Positions 49,643-61,422 of a DNA stretch of 64,000 nucleotides are shown here, in pieces (position 1 is the stretch's first letter; each line of letters starts with the position of its first letter). Where the stretch lies: assembly GCA_018825305.1 (NCBI GenBank), contig JAHJEO010000009.1, forward strand, positions 1 to 64,000, written 5' to 3'. The notes beneath the pieces were generated by a model. That model did no database searches and had not been told where the DNA came from. It worked only from the letters and a program-made list of their open reading frames with translations. A program made the translations under genes and the position numbers. Origin of the DNA: Gammaproteobacteria bacterium. Its GTDB lineage: Bacteria > Pseudomonadota > Gammaproteobacteria > Burkholderiales > Rhodocyclaceae.

Positions 49643-50413
49643 TCATTCGGATTTGCCCGAGTTGCGCCTTTCCATCAGGCTGGCGACAAGGCCGCGCAGG
49701 ATATTGACTTCGACCTTTTCCAGCCCGGTACGCGAAAAAAGTCGCCGCAACCGGTGCATCAGCCGTTTCGGCGAAGCGGGATCGAGAAAGCCGGAAGCCA
49801 GAGCCGCGCCTTCGAGGTGGCCGATGAGGCCCTCGACCTCGTCGAAGCTCGCCCGCGCATCCGCGTCCGCCACGGTCGGCGTGGCGCCAGCGCCGACTTT
49901 TGCCAGACGCAACTCGTAGCTGGCGATCTGCACCGCGGCCGCCAGGTTGAGCGAAGCCCACTCGGGATTGCAGGGAATCATCGCCCAGCGCGGGCACAGC
50001 GCCAGTTCCTCATTCGACAGTCCCGAGGTTTCGTTGCCGAAGACGATGGCGACCTCCCCATCCGCGTCACGCGCCAGTTGCGCCGCCAACTCGGCCATTG
50101 CCTCACGCACCCACAGCGGCTCGGTCGCCAGTTCGCGCCGGCGCGCCGTCATGGCGGTGGCGAAGACGGTGCCGGCCAGCGCCTCCTCCAGCGTGCCGCA
50201 GACGTGGGCCGATTCGAGAATGTCGGTCGCACCGGCCGCCATGGCGTCGGCCTGCTGATCGGGGAAGAAGCGCGGCGCCACCAGCACCAGCCGCGACAGA
50301 CCCATGGTCTTCATCGCCCGCGCCGTGGCACCGATGTTGCCGGGATGGCTGGTGCGCGACAGGACGATGCGAATGCGGCCGAGGTGCGCGTCGAGCGCTG
50401 CGGTGGGGTTCAT
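49643..50413 (-). CDS. trmJ: tRNA (cytidine/uridine-2'-O-)-methyltransferase TrmJ
   Basis: 256 aa. SPOUT-class knot methyltransferase: IRIVLSRTSHPGNIGATARAMKTMGL at the N-terminus, AIVFGNETSGLSNEELALC, and IPCNPEWASLNLAAAVQI. It methylates the ribose at position 32 of tRNAs. The C-terminal part is helical. A dispersed motif copy follows the knot directly (about residues 171-177), read AKVGAGATP, at the junction to the C-terminal tail. It is divergent from suhB. Confidence 0.93.
   Translation of the reverse strand: MNPTAALDAHLGRIRIVLSRTSHPGNIGATARAMKTMGLSRLVLVAPRFFPDQQADAMAAGATDILESAHVCGTLEEALAGTVFATAMTARRRELATEPLWVREAMAELAAQLARDADGEVAIVFGNETSGLSNEELALCPRWAMIPCNPEWASLNLAAAVQIASYELRLAKVGAGATPTVADADARASFDEVEGLIGHLEGAALASGFLDPASPKRLMHRLRRLFSRTGLEKVEVNILRGLVASLMERRNSGKSE
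49880..49901 (-). repeat. Bipartite dispersed motif copy (trmJ)
   Basis: On the minus strand it reads AAAAGTCGGCGCTGGCG-CC-ACG, perfect core, sense to the gene, read AKVGAGAT. Confidence 0.9.
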
Positions 50414-50450
50414 ATTAAAATCGCGGCCCAAGTAACAGTCGCCAAGAGTT

Positions 50451-50467
50451 GCAGCCGAATCGGCTGC
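50451..50467 (+). other. Hairpin in the suhB leader
   Basis: GCAGCCG, loop AAT, CGGCTGC, a perfect 7-bp stem 24 bases before the suhB ATG, followed by a short T-stretch. It could modulate suhB expression; it is too small to call a riboswitch. Confidence 0.4.
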
Positions 50468-50490
50468 TTTCGCGCAGCCCCGGAAAAATC

Positions 50491-51297
50491 ATGCATCCCA
50501 CGCTCAATATCGCCATCAAGGCCGCGCGTCGCGCCGGCCAGATCATCAGCCGCGCCAGCCTCGACGTCGAGCGCCTGACGATCGGCGTCAAGCAGCAGAG
50601 CGACTACGTCACCGAGGTCGATCGCGCCGCCGAGGCGGCGATCATCGAGGTCATCCGCGATGCCTATCCCAAGCACGCGATATTAGCAGAGGAGACGGGC
50701 AGCTCCGACGGCGAGAGTGGCAACGAATACCAGTGGATCATCGACCCGCTCGACGGCACCACCAACTTCATCCACGGCTTTCCGCAATACGCGGTTTCCA
50801 TCGGCCTCGCCCACAAGGGCGTGATGAACCAGGCCGTCATCTACGACACCACGCGCAACGAGCTGTTCACCGCCAGCAAGGGCGCCGGCGCCTTCCTCAA
50901 CGACAAGCGCATCCGCGTCTCCAAGCGCGCAAAGCTGGCCGAGTCCCTGATTGGCACCGGTTTTCCCTACCGCATGTTCGACCACGCCGATGCCTACATG
51001 GCGATCTTCCGCGAACTGACCCAGAAGACCGCCGGACTGCGCCGGCCAGGCTCCGCCGCGCTCGACCTGGCCTATGTCGCCTGCGGCCGCACCGACGGTT
51101 TCTGGGAATTCGGCCTCAGCCCCTGGGACATGGCGGCCGGCACCCTGCTGGTAAGCGAAGCCGGCGGCCTGGTCTCCGACCTTGCCGGCGAAGCCACCTA
51201 CCTCACCACCGGCAATGTCGTCGCCGGCACCCCGAAGATCTTCGGCCAACTGCTGCAGATCGTCCAGTCCCACCGGACGCCGCAATTGGCCGCCTGA
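50491..51297 (+). CDS. suhB: Inositol-1-monophosphatase (SuhB)
   Basis: 268 aa. The metal-binding motifs are EETGS (about residues 67-71) and [16 protein letters not shown], and [15 protein letters not shown] closes the site. SuhB hydrolyses inositol phosphates and, in E. coli, also binds NusA and RNA polymerase in rRNA antitermination complexes. The start is the Met of [10 protein letters not shown]. It is divergent from trmJ, a conserved neighbourhood. Confidence 0.95.
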   Translation: MHPTLNIAIKAARRAGQIISRASLDVERLTIGVKQQSDYVTEVDRAAEAAIIEVIRDAYPKHAILAEETGSSDGESGNEYQWIIDPLDGTTNFIHGFPQYAVSIGLAHKGVMNQAVIYDTTRNELFTASKGAGAFLNDKRIRVSKRAKLAESLIGTGFPYRMFDHADAYMAIFRELTQKTAGLRRPGSAALDLAYVACGRTDGFWEFGLSPWDMAAGTLLVSEAGGLVSDLAGEATYLTTGNVVAGTPKIFGQLLQIVQSHRTPQLAA

Positions 51298-51310
51298 GCA
51301 CTCACTCAGG

Positions 51311-51331
51311 AAGTCGGCGCCGGCGCGACGG
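51311..51331 (+). repeat. Bipartite dispersed motif, degenerate copy (downstream of suhB)
   Basis: AAGTCGGCGCCGGCG-CG-ACGGC, with two A lost and one core mismatch. It lies 13 bases after the suhB stop, so it is non-coding. Confidence 0.55.
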
Positions 51332-51406
51332 CGGCCGCCCTGGCCGGGCATACCCCGATGATGCAGCTACCAGCTTAGGTGCTGATTTTGCGGATCACGC
51401 TCTGCT

Positions 51407-51706
51407 TTAGGTCGCTCTGAGCCATCGGCCCACTGCATCTATGACGCTACCGTGGTCAGCACCTTTGAGTTGGCATTCCCAGACGGTCAAGACGCGCCAG
51501 CCGAGCTCAAGCAACCCCTGCACCTTGCGGGCATCGCGCTCGCGATTGGCGGCCAGCTTGGGCACCCAATACCTCACGTTCGAGGTCGGCACTCGCCCCT
51601 GCCTGCAATCGTGGCCATGCCAGAAGCAGCCATGCACGAAAATGGCGGCCCGGTATTTTGGGAAGACCAAGTCAGGCGTGCCAGGTAAGCGTCGATCGCC
51701 GATCGG
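51407..51706 (-). pseudogene. vsr: 5'-truncated very-short-patch repair endonuclease (Vsr)
   Basis: The reading frame runs from LPGTPDLVFPKYRAAIFVHGCFWHGHDC to the natural C-terminus (ELGWRVLTVWECQLKG...VGRWL). These are the central and C-terminal Vsr blocks, including the catalytic Asp of LPGxPD, the HGCFWHxHxC metal motif and WEC. The first 45 or so residues are missing and a TAG (51707-51709) closes the frame on the 5' side, only 32 bases from the fic stop. There is no start codon before the Asp. It is a fragment, probably inactive. Vsr normally repairs T:G mismatches next to a Dcm methylase, which is absent here. Confidence 0.85.
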
Positions 51707-51740
51707 CTACACAAGGCAAGAAGAGTGGCGTAGTGGAGCG

Positions 51741-52787
51741 TCATGAAGATTTGACCCACCTCGCCCCACGCCCCTTGCCGGTGGGCGCGATCTGTCCTTC
51801 GGCCTTCATCGCCCGCAACACCATGCGCACCGTATCGCGGCTGATTCCTGGGCAAGCCTGCTCGATATCGGAGATCGAGAACGGCAGCGTGCGCTTCCGT
51901 ATTTCGGCACGCACGCGATCGCTCTTGGCACCGCGCCCGCGCTCGATGGTGCCGACCCGTTCCTCGAACTCCCGGTAAGCCCGTAGCAGGGCGCCCCAGA
52001 AATAGTCGAGCCACGGCCGCACATCGTGCCGCCCTTCGTGCCAACCCTGCGAGCTTGCTTCCAGCGTTTCGTAATAGCTCTCCTTCGATTCCTCGAATAT
52101 CCGTTCCAGGCTGATGTATCGCCCGACTGCATAGTCGCATTGATACAACAGCAGGAGGGTCACCAGACGAGCCGCCCGCCCGTTGCCATCCGGGAAGGGA
52201 TGAATACACAGGAAATCCAGTACCGAGAGCGGGATCAGCACCAGCGGATCGGCCAGATGCCGGTCGTCTGCCACCTGGTACCGCCCAACGAGATCGGCCA
52301 TTGCCATCGGTGTCAGATGGGCTGGTATCGGCCGAAAGCGCAGGCGTACGGTGCCGTCCGGGTGCTTCTCGACAATGTCGTTGTTGGTGGCTTTCCACTG
52401 CCCGCCGGCCTGCGGCATGTAGCGATAGAGCATGGCGTGTAGTTGGCGCACCACGCCCTCGGAAAACGGCATGTTCTCAGCCGATTCGTGGATCAGGGCA
52501 AGGGCGTCGCGGTAACCTGCCACCTCCTGCTCCGAACGGCTCTTGGGCGTGGCGTTCTTGATCACCAGCGACTTGAGGCGATCCCGGGGAACAACCACCC
52601 CTTCCAGTCGGTTGGATGACTCCGTCGACTCGATGACGGCAATCTGCCGGAGGTCGCTCAACACCTCGGGCGACTGCGCAAAGTACAGCTGCTGCTTGCC
52701 GCGATACTCGCCCAGGGCGCGCATCGTGGCGATCTGCAAACCGTCGTAGCGGAGATTTGCCAGGAATTCCGGAGTCAGCGAGTACAT
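51741..52787 (-). CDS. Fic/DOC family protein, class II (N-terminal inhibitory motif)
   Basis: 348 aa. The Fic active site is [12 protein letters not shown] (about residues 197-208), with the catalytic His. The N-terminal motif SNRLEG (about residues 57-62) fits the [S/T]xxxE[G/N] inhibitory helix, so this is a class II Fic with its own inhibitor segment. A winged-helix domain follows at the C-terminus ([30 protein letters not shown]). Such proteins typically AMPylate targets, in some cases as toxins. It has its own AT-rich upstream region. It shares the suhB-mutS gap with a vsr fragment, suggesting a horizontally acquired piece. Confidence 0.9.
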   Translation of the reverse strand: MYSLTPEFLANLRYDGLQIATMRALGEYRGKQQLYFAQSPEVLSDLRQIAVIESTESSNRLEGVVVPRDRLKSLVIKNATPKSRSEQEVAGYRDALALIHESAENMPFSEGVVRQLHAMLYRYMPQAGGQWKATNNDIVEKHPDGTVRLRFRPIPAHLTPMAMADLVGRYQVADDRHLADPLVLIPLSVLDFLCIHPFPDGNGRAARLVTLLLLYQCDYAVGRYISLERIFEESKESYYETLEASSQGWHEGRHDVRPWLDYFWGALLRAYREFEERVGTIERGRGAKSDRVRAEIRKRTLPFSISDIEQACPGISRDTVRMVLRAMKAEGQIAPTGKGRGARWVKSS

Positions 52788-52828
52788 GGGATGCCAGTCA
52801 TGGAAATGGGGGAATCCTAACCTGCATT

Positions 52829-52854
52829 GGGGTATATATACAACTGGTTACCCC
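52829..52854. promoter_or_regulatory. AT-rich region with inverted repeat between fic and mutS
   Basis: GGGGTA and TACCCC form perfect 6-base arms around a TATATATA-containing centre. It lies 42 bases upstream of the fic ATG, inside a notably AT-rich 150-base gap shared with mutS. It could be an operator or divergent promoter region. Confidence 0.45.
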
Positions 52855-52935
52855 ATTACTTTGGCAACTATCCTCTTTCTCGGCTCTCGCGACCACACGA
52901 CAGGCTTTTCCAAAATAAAAATTTACAATAATCAA

Positions 52936-55536
52936 ATGGTTGAAAACGACGACACCGTATCGAAACACACCCCGATGATGCAGCAGTACCTGCGCCTCAA
53001 GGCGCAGCACGCCGACATGCTGCTGCTCTATCGCATGGGCGACTTCTACGAGCTGTTCTACGAAGACGCCGAGAAGGCCGCGCGCCTGCTCGACATCACG
53101 CTCACCGCGCGCGGCCAGTCGGCCGGCCGGCCGATCCCGATGGCCGGGGTGCCGCACCACGCCATCGAACAGTATCTGGCGCGGCTGGTCAGGCTCGGCG
53201 AGTCGGTGGCGATCTGCGAACAGATCGGCGACCCCGCCACCAGCAAGGGACCGGTCGAACGCGCGGTGGCGCGCATCGTCACCCCCGGCACGCTCACCGA
53301 CTCGGCGCTGCTGGACGAAAAGCGCGACAGCCTGTTGCTCGCCGTCGCCGTCGAACGAGGTCGCGCCGGGCTGGCCTGGCTCAATCTGGCCAGCGGCGAT
53401 TTCCGCCTGCTCGAAACCACTGCCGCCGCCCTGCCCCACCAGCTTGAGCGGCTGCGGCCGGCCGAGTTGCTGGTGGCCGATGGCATGCGCGCCGACCTGC
53501 CCGCCACCGACGCCTGCGTCAAACCGCTGCCCGACTGGCACTTCGACCACGAGGCAGCACAACGCGACCTCGCCACGCACTTCGGCACGCGCGACCTCTC
53601 GGGCTTCGGTGCGGACAGCCTGCCTCTGGCGGTCGCCGCCGCCGGTGCGCTGTTCCAGTACGCACGCGCCACCCAGATGCAGGCGCTTGGCCACGTCACC
53701 GCGCTGGCGGTCGAGCACGAGAGCAGTTTTCTTCGCCTCGATGCCGCAACGCGACGCAATCTCGAAATCAGTGAAACCCTGCGCGGCCTGCCGGCGCCGA
53801 CGCTGCTCTCGCAGCTCGATGTTTGCGTCACGGCGATGGGTTCGCGCTGGCAGCGCCACTGCCTGCACCATCCGCTGGCCGACCGCACTGCGGCGGCGGC
53901 ACGCCATGCTGCGGTGGCCGAACTGATCGGCGATGCGGGCAGCGGACCGGGTGCGGCGCTGCGGGGGCAGCTGCGCGGCATTGCCGACGTCGAACGCATC
54001 ACCGCGCGGGTGGCACTGAAGAATGCGCGGCCGCGCGACCTCTCCAGCCTGCGCGACAGCCTCGCCCGGCTACCCGAACTCGCCGCTGCACTCAGCAGCA
54101 CCACGGCCGAACTGCTCGCCGGCGTCGCCGCCGATCTCGTGCCACCCGCCGACTGCATCAGGCTGCTCGAACGCGCCGTCGCCCTCGAGCCGGCCGCTCT
54201 GCTGCGCGATGGTGGCGTCATTGCGCCGGGCTATTCGGCGCAACTGGATGAACTGCGCGGAATCCAGTCCAATTGCGGCGAGTTCCTCATCGCGCTGGAA
54301 GCGCGCGAGCGCGAGCGCAGCGGCATCAACAGCCTCAAGGTCGAGTTCAACAAGGTGCATGGCTTCTACATCGAAGTCAGCCACGCCAATACCGCCAAGG
54401 TGCCGGACGACTATCGCCGCCGCCAGACGCTGAAGAACGCAGAGCGCTACATCACGCCCGAGCTAAAGACCTTCGAGGACAAGGCACTGTCAGCCAACGA
54501 GCGCGCGCTGGCGCTCGAGAAACAGCTGTTCGACGACCTGCTCGCCGCCCTCGGCCAGTGGATCGCCCAACTGCAATCGATCGCCCGCGCGCTGGCACTG
54601 CTCGACGGACTGGCCGCCTTTGCCGAATGCGCGCAACGCTTCGACTATCGCGCACCGACTTTCGTGAGCGAGGCCACCATCGACATCCGCGACGGTCGCC
54701 ACCCGGTAGTGGAACGACAGATCGACAGCTTCATCGCCAACGACGCGCGGCTCGCCACGACGCGCAAGCTGCTGCTCATCACCGGCCCCAACATGGGCGG
54801 AAAATCGACCTACATGCGACAGACGGCGCTGATCGTATTGCTGGCCCATTGCGGCAGCTTCGTGCCGGCGGCAGAGTGCCGGCTGGGGCCGATCGACGCC
54901 ATCTACACCCGCATTGGCGCCGCCGACGACCTGGCCTCCGGCCGCTCCACCTTCATGGTCGAGATGACCGAGGCGGCCGCCATCCTGCACGGCGCCACGG
55001 AAAGATCACTGGTACTGATGGACGAGATCGGCCGCGGCACCTCGACCTTCGACGGCCTGGCGCTGGCCTTCGCCATCGCCCGCCACCTGGTTGAATCGAA
55101 CCGCGCCTACACCCTCTTCGCCACCCACTACTTCGAGCTGACACGACTGGCCCACGACTATCCCGAGTGCGCCAACGTGCATCTCGATGCCGTCGAGCAC
55201 GGCCACAGCATCGTCTTCATGCACGCCGTCGAGGAAGGCCCGGCCTCGCAAAGCTACGGCATCCAGGTTGCGGCGCTGGCAGGCGTGCCCACCGCGGTGA
55301 TTCGTGACGCCAGGCGGCGGCTGGTGCAACTGGAAAACCGCGAGGCGGCGAAGGACGCCCGGGGCCCGCAACCCGACCTCTTCGCCGCGGCTGCCGCCGT
55401 CCCGCCAGAGCCGACTTTTTGCGAAGCCTTGCCGCACCCGGCGGTGGCCGCCCTGGCCGCGCTGGACCCGGACAGCCTCAGCCCGCGCGAGGCGCTGGAA
55501 AAGATCTACGAACTGAAGCGCCTTTCCGACGCCTGA
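52936..55536 (+). CDS. mutS: DNA mismatch repair protein MutS
   Basis: 866 aa (E. coli 853). The N-terminal mismatch-recognition motif is [11 protein letters not shown] (about residues 34-44; Phe and Glu contact DNA). The ATPase has Walker [14 protein letters not shown] (about 617-629), the ABC signature [10 protein letters not shown], Walker [17 protein letters not shown] and the conserved His of ATHY. The C-terminal tail holds a helix-turn for tetramerisation. A dispersed motif copy is in the variable linker before the tail, read AVPPEPTFC (about residues 820-828). The long open frame upstream is not used: the Met of [18 protein letters not shown] is the standard start. Confidence 0.97.
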   Translation: MVENDDTVSKHTPMMQQYLRLKAQHADMLLLYRMGDFYELFYEDAEKAARLLDITLTARGQSAGRPIPMAGVPHHAIEQYLARLVRLGESVAICEQIGDPATSKGPVERAVARIVTPGTLTDSALLDEKRDSLLLAVAVERGRAGLAWLNLASGDFRLLETTAAALPHQLERLRPAELLVADGMRADLPATDACVKPLPDWHFDHEAAQRDLATHFGTRDLSGFGADSLPLAVAAAGALFQYARATQMQALGHVTALAVEHESSFLRLDAATRRNLEISETLRGLPAPTLLSQLDVCVTAMGSRWQRHCLHHPLADRTAAAARHAAVAELIGDAGSGPGAALRGQLRGIADVERITARVALKNARPRDLSSLRDSLARLPELAAALSSTTAELLAGVAADLVPPADCIRLLERAVALEPAALLRDGGVIAPGYSAQLDELRGIQSNCGEFLIALEARERERSGINSLKVEFNKVHGFYIEVSHANTAKVPDDYRRRQTLKNAERYITPELKTFEDKALSANERALALEKQLFDDLLAALGQWIAQLQSIARALALLDGLAAFAECAQRFDYRAPTFVSEATIDIRDGRHPVVERQIDSFIANDARLATTRKLLLITGPNMGGKSTYMRQTALIVLLAHCGSFVPAAECRLGPIDAIYTRIGAADDLASGRSTFMVEMTEAAAILHGATERSLVLMDEIGRGTSTFDGLALAFAIARHLVESNRAYTLFATHYFELTRLAHDYPECANVHLDAVEHGHSIVFMHAVEEGPASQSYGIQVAALAGVPTAVIRDARRRLVQLENREAAKDARGPQPDLFAAAAAVPPEPTFCEALPHPAVAALAALDPDSLSPREALEKIYELKRLSDA
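55397..55420 (-). repeat. Bipartite dispersed motif copy (mutS)
   Basis: On the minus strand it reads AAAAAGTCGGCTCTGGCG-GG-ACGG, with one core mismatch, antisense to mutS, whose frame reads VPPEPTFC. Confidence 0.85.
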
Positions 55537-55563
55537 AACCAGCGCCGGGCCGGCAGGACGAAC

Positions 55564-56046
55564 TCAGTGATGGTTATGCCCATCCGGCCCATGGACGTGG
55601 CCATGGGTGATTTCTTCGGCCGACGCCGCGCGCACCTCGGTCACGGCGCACGAAAACACCAGCGCCGCCCCGGCCAGCGGGTGGTTGCCATCGACCACCA
55701 CCTTGTCGTTGGCGATGTCGGTGATGGTATACAGCGTCTCGTCGGCCTCGCCCTCGGTGGCGCGCTCGAACTGCATGCCGACCTCGATGTTGTCCGGGAA
55801 CAGGTCGCGCGGCTCGACGGTCACCAGGTCGGCATCGTATTCGCCGAAGGCATCCTCGGGCTGCAGCTTGACCTCGATGGCCGTTCCGACCGTCTTGCCT
55901 TCGAGTTCTTCCTCGATACGCAGAAAGATTCCGTGATAACCACCGTGCAGGTAGGTGAGCGGCATATTGCCCTCATCGACGACTTCGCCGTCGCTGTCTT
56001 TTACGCTGTACTTCAGGGTTACGACGGTATCTTGACCGATTTGCAT
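55564..56046 (-). CDS. slyD: FKBP-type peptidyl-prolyl isomerase SlyD
   Basis: 160 aa. The FKBP core has LKYSVKDSDGEVVDE and the insert-in-flap chaperone domain VKLQPEDAFGEYDADLV...NIEVGMQFE, then VDGNHPLAGAALVFSCAVTEVR. The tail is shorter than the His-rich tail of E. coli SlyD but ends in HGHVHGPDGHNHH, still a metal-binding stretch. It acts as a prolyl isomerase and nickel-linked chaperone. Its start is 28 bases inside the end of the bcp gene. Confidence 0.93.
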   Translation of the reverse strand: MQIGQDTVVTLKYSVKDSDGEVVDEGNMPLTYLHGGYHGIFLRIEEELEGKTVGTAIEVKLQPEDAFGEYDADLVTVEPRDLFPDNIEVGMQFERATEGEADETLYTITDIANDKVVVDGNHPLAGAALVFSCAVTEVRAASAEEITHGHVHGPDGHNHH

Positions 56047-56516
56047 GATTTTTCGAGTTCCTTGACGAGTTGAAATATTTCCGCGGCGTGGCCCTTGGGG
56101 CTGACGTCGTAGAAAGTGTGGCGGACCTTGCCAAACTTGTCGATGACGAAGGTCGAACGCACCACGGTGAGCTTCTTGTGGCCGTCGTGTTCGCGATAGT
56201 GATAGACACCGTACTTGTGGCCGACCTTGCCGTCGTCGTCCGACAGCAGTCGCACCGAGAGGCCATGCTTGTCGCGAAATTCGGCGTGCTTGATGCAATC
56301 GTCGCGCGAGATGCCGATCACTTCGCAGTGCTGCTTGATGAAATCGGCCTCGTGGTCCGAGAAGTCGATGGCCTCCTGCGTGCAGTAGGGTGTCCCGTCC
56401 TTGGGATAAAAGAACAGCACAACATGCCGCTTGCCGCGCAGCGAGGCGATGTCGAAGGTTTCCATGTCCGCGTCGGCCAGGGAAAATTCGGGAGCGGCTT
56501 GACCAGGTTGCAGCAT
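56019..56516 (-). CDS. bcp: Thioredoxin-dependent peroxiredoxin Bcp (PrxQ)
   Basis: 165 aa. The PrxQ fold starts LQPGQAAPEFSLADADM and the peroxidatic Cys is in FYPKDGTPYCTQEA (residue 45). The second Cys five residues on, used by E. coli Bcp, is absent (TQEAI); other Cys at CEVIGISRDDC may resolve the disulfide. It overlaps slyD by 28 bases in another frame, so the two are translated from one mRNA. Confidence 0.9.
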   Translation of the reverse strand: MLQPGQAAPEFSLADADMETFDIASLRGKRHVVLFFYPKDGTPYCTQEAIDFSDHEADFIKQHCEVIGISRDDCIKHAEFRDKHGLSVRLLSDDDGKVGHKYGVYHYREHDGHKKLTVVRSTFVIDKFGKVRHTFYDVSPKGHAAEIFQLVKELEKSCKSVKIPS

Positions 56517-56623
56517 CGACGTTTTTCCTCCAATGAACTTGCCACCGAAGCGGCAATTTCATTCTAACCGAGGCTGCCGCCGATCAGGAACCGAAGATCG
56601 ACGAATGATCCGGAACGCGCGGG

Positions 56624-56642
56624 ATCACTCCCACTCTATAGT
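56624..56642 (-). repeat. Imperfect copy of the guaA 3' end (possible attachment-site scar)
   Basis: It matches the guaA 3' end at 57772-57790 at 16 of 19 bases. On the minus strand it reads ACT ATA GAG TGG GAG TGA, that is T-I-E-W-E-stop, exactly the last codons of GuaA. Confidence 0.65.
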
Positions 56643-56745
56643 TAACGAGCTTCCAGCGGGCCTGTTTTTATTGGTCATTTTCCAGCCCTCCCTGCGGATG
56701 CCATGATTGATGCCATGAATTTCGCTTGCTTGGCGTTTCCGGTCA

Positions 56746-56767
56746 CTGCCTGTCGTTGCCAAACAAC
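56746..56767 (+). repeat. 22-base direct repeat, left copy
   Basis: CTGCCTGTCGTTGCCAAACA.. matches 57664-57685 at 19 of 22 bases, with weaker similarity on its left side. The two copies flank the toxin-antitoxin pair. Confidence 0.6.
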
Positions 56768-56840
56768 ACTGGCCTTGGCGTAGCAGGCCGTGAACTCTGT
56801 GTATTGAGCCATCAAGGTATCGGAAATTGGCTGAATTTGA

Positions 56841-57212
56841 TCAGGCAAACACGGCCTCCAAGACAACGCGGTTGGCTGCTGCTCTTACCTCTTTCAGTCG
56901 GCCGTGCCCGGGGTGCGTTTTCTCCTCGACGCTTACCAGACCAGCCTGTTCTAACTCGTCAATGTCGCGCTTGACGGCGCTACGGTCACGCTTGAGTCGT
57001 GTCGCAATGTCGGTGATCGAGCCGGATTGTTCTTTGATAGCACGAAAGAGTGCAATTTTCGCTGTCGTCAAAATACGGGCAAGATCTTCTGGATCCTCAT
57101 AGGCAATAACGCGTTCTGCCGGAATCGGCTTCTTCCTGTCGGCGAGGCGAGCGACTTCGCGGCCCCGTTTGAAAAAGCCCTCTACATTTCCCGTCTTGAT
57201 GACTGTCTTCAT
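56841..57212 (-). CDS. HTH antitoxin of a TumE/TumA-like pair
   Basis: 123 aa. The central region (TAKIALFRAIKEQSGSITDIATRLKRDRSAVKRDIDELEQAGLVSVEE, about residues 50-97) is a winged helix-turn-helix of the HVO_A0114/MarR-like kind that commonly pairs with TumE-family toxins. Its ATG overlaps the stop of the upstream toxin gene by four bases. It should neutralise the partner and repress the operon. The base composition is lower in GC than its neighbours, which suggests transfer. Confidence 0.8.
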   Translation of the reverse strand: MKTVIKTGNVEGFFKRGREVARLADRKKPIPAERVIAYEDPEDLARILTTAKIALFRAIKEQSGSITDIATRLKRDRSAVKRDIDELEQAGLVSVEEKTHPGHGRLKEVRAAANRVVLEAVFA

Positions 57213-57505
57213 TTCCTGCCTCCTAAGGCGATCCAGTCCTGCTCGAACCGAGCTTCGACATCCTCAAACCCAGTAAATTCGACTTCTTCAACCTTGCCCA
57301 TATAGTGCCGATGGTGAAAACCGTGCGCATTGTCATAACCAACGACTCGACCGTTATCGCCTGAGTGAATCGTGTGGTTGATATACGCCAGGTTGTACCG
57401 AACGACATGACCTTGACGATCCACCCATACCTCGCGCCTAAGCAATCCATTGCCCCGTTTCCGCGATATGGTGAATGTCTCGTCAATGACTTTTCGCTCA
57501 GGCAT
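57209..57505 (-). CDS. TumE-family toxin-like protein (DUF6516)
   Basis: 98 aa. The segment GRVVGYDNAHGFHHRHYMG (about 52-70) is the family signature of TumE-type small proteins, preceded by VWVDRQGHVVRYNLAYINH. They occur in pairs with an HTH partner and are classed as toxin-antitoxin systems, although the biochemical target is not known to me. It is the first gene of the pair. The start is the Met of MPERKVIDETF, and TATATTATCA just upstream is AT-rich. Confidence 0.78.
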   Translation of the reverse strand: MPERKVIDETFTISRKRGNGLLRREVWVDRQGHVVRYNLAYINHTIHSGDNGRVVGYDNAHGFHHRHYMGKVEEVEFTGFEDVEARFEQDWIALGGRK

Positions 57506-57663
57506 GACCTATATTATCATGCCTGAAACGCTGTGACCTCCTGAACCTTTCGTCTGCAATAACCAATCGTTGTCCCCCATGAACTACACCCACATCCTTT
57601 CCTCCCTCAACCAGGCTTCCGCCTTCGATCTCTTCCGCCTGCATCGCCAAAACTTGCTTCCAG

Positions 57664-57685
57664 TTGCCTGTCATTGCCAACCAAC
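57664..57685 (+). repeat. 22-base direct repeat, right copy
   Basis: TTGCCTGTCATTGCCAACCA.. is the partner of 56746-56767. It lies between the toxin gene and the guaA terminator. Confidence 0.6.
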
Positions 57686-57697
57686 GCCACGTCAGAA

Positions 57698-57726
57698 AAC
57701 AAAAAAGCCCGTGAATTCACGGGCTT
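57698..57726 (-). terminator. Intrinsic terminator of guaA
   Basis: On the minus strand AAGCCCGTGAATTCACGGGC then TTTTTTTG: an 11-bp perfect palindromic stem followed by a T-tract, 47 bases after the guaA stop codon. Confidence 0.88.
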
Positions 57727-57772
57727 GCATGTGATTCTTGCCGGTTGACGCCGGCAGCTGCCAGACGCTAAA

Positions 57773-59338
<1,566 letters not shown>

Positions 59339-59360
59339 GAGTGGATGGCCTCGCACAAAC

Positions 59361-59385
59361 AAGAAAGGCGGCCTGGGCCGCCTTT
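59361..59385 (-). terminator. Hairpin between guaB and guaA
   Basis: AAAGGCGGCC-TG-GGCCGCCTTT, a 10-bp stem, followed on the minus strand by CTTGTTTG. It lies 16 bases after the guaB stop codon. The T-tract is short, so it may be a partial terminator that sets the guaB to guaA ratio. Confidence 0.6.
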
Positions 59386-59401
59386 CCGGGACTGGAGAAC
59401 G

Positions 59402-60918
<1,517 letters not shown>

Positions 60919-60933
60919 ACCGAGGACACTCGC

Positions 60934-61395
60934 ATGCGCACCCCCGCCCTGATTTCAGTCGTCGCCATGTTCGCCCTGCCGCTCGTCGCCAGCGCGCAGA
61001 TCTACACCTGGAAAGACGCCAGCGGCAAGACCATCTATTCCGACAAGCCGCCCCTGGAAAAGAAGGTGCAAACGCGCGAACTCCATTCCGGCAAGCTCAG
61101 TGGCGGCGAACCTGTCGTGCCCGCTGCCAAGGAGCGAACCGGCGAAGACACGGCAACCGAGGCTGGGGCTGCCAATGGCGCCGCCTCCGGCAAGAGCCCC
61201 GAACAGATCAAGGCCGAGAACGACGCCCGCCAGCAACTCTGCGACAACGCGCGCAAGCGCCTGATCCAGCTCGAATCGACCCAAGGGGTTCTGGTCACCA
61301 AGAACGAACAGGGCCTCGACGTTCCGCTGGTCGGCGATGCCCGCAGGGCCGAAACGGAGAACGCGCGGAAGGACGTCGCCAACTGGTGCAAGTAG
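60934..61395 (+). CDS. Secreted DUF4124-domain protein
   Basis: 153 aa with a signal peptide (LISVVAMFALPLVASAQ, cleaved near residue 22). The DUF4124 domain follows directly: IYTWKDASGKTIYSDKPP. The rest is charged and low-complexity up to NARKRLIQLESTQGVLV and a terminal WCK with a second Cys. The family is common in the periplasm of Beta- and Gammaproteobacteria and has no assigned role. It is divergent from guaB. Confidence 0.88.
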   Translation: MRTPALISVVAMFALPLVASAQIYTWKDASGKTIYSDKPPLEKKVQTRELHSGKLSGGEPVVPAAKERTGEDTATEAGAANGAASGKSPEQIKAENDARQQLCDNARKRLIQLESTQGVLVTKNEQGLDVPLVGDARRAETENARKDVANWCK

Positions 61396-61422
61396 GCGCC
61401 TGAAACGCCGACGCCGGCGGCC

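Larger units (their letters stand above)
56517..56840. other. Gene-poor stretch upstream of bcp
   Basis: About 320 bases without a secure gene. It holds an imperfect copy of the guaA 3' end (56624-56642) and a 22-base repeat shared with 57664-57685. A 63-codon open frame on the minus strand from a TTG at 56866 (containing VVWQRQAVTGNAKQAKFMAS) overlaps the antitoxin gene end and may be a gene remnant. Confidence 0.5.

Noticed and set aside
56675-56866. 63-codon minus-strand frame ending ASAGRAGK
   Set aside because: It would start with TTG inside the antitoxin gene end, has no recognisable family, and is more likely a remnant; kept only as a note under the gene-poor stretch.
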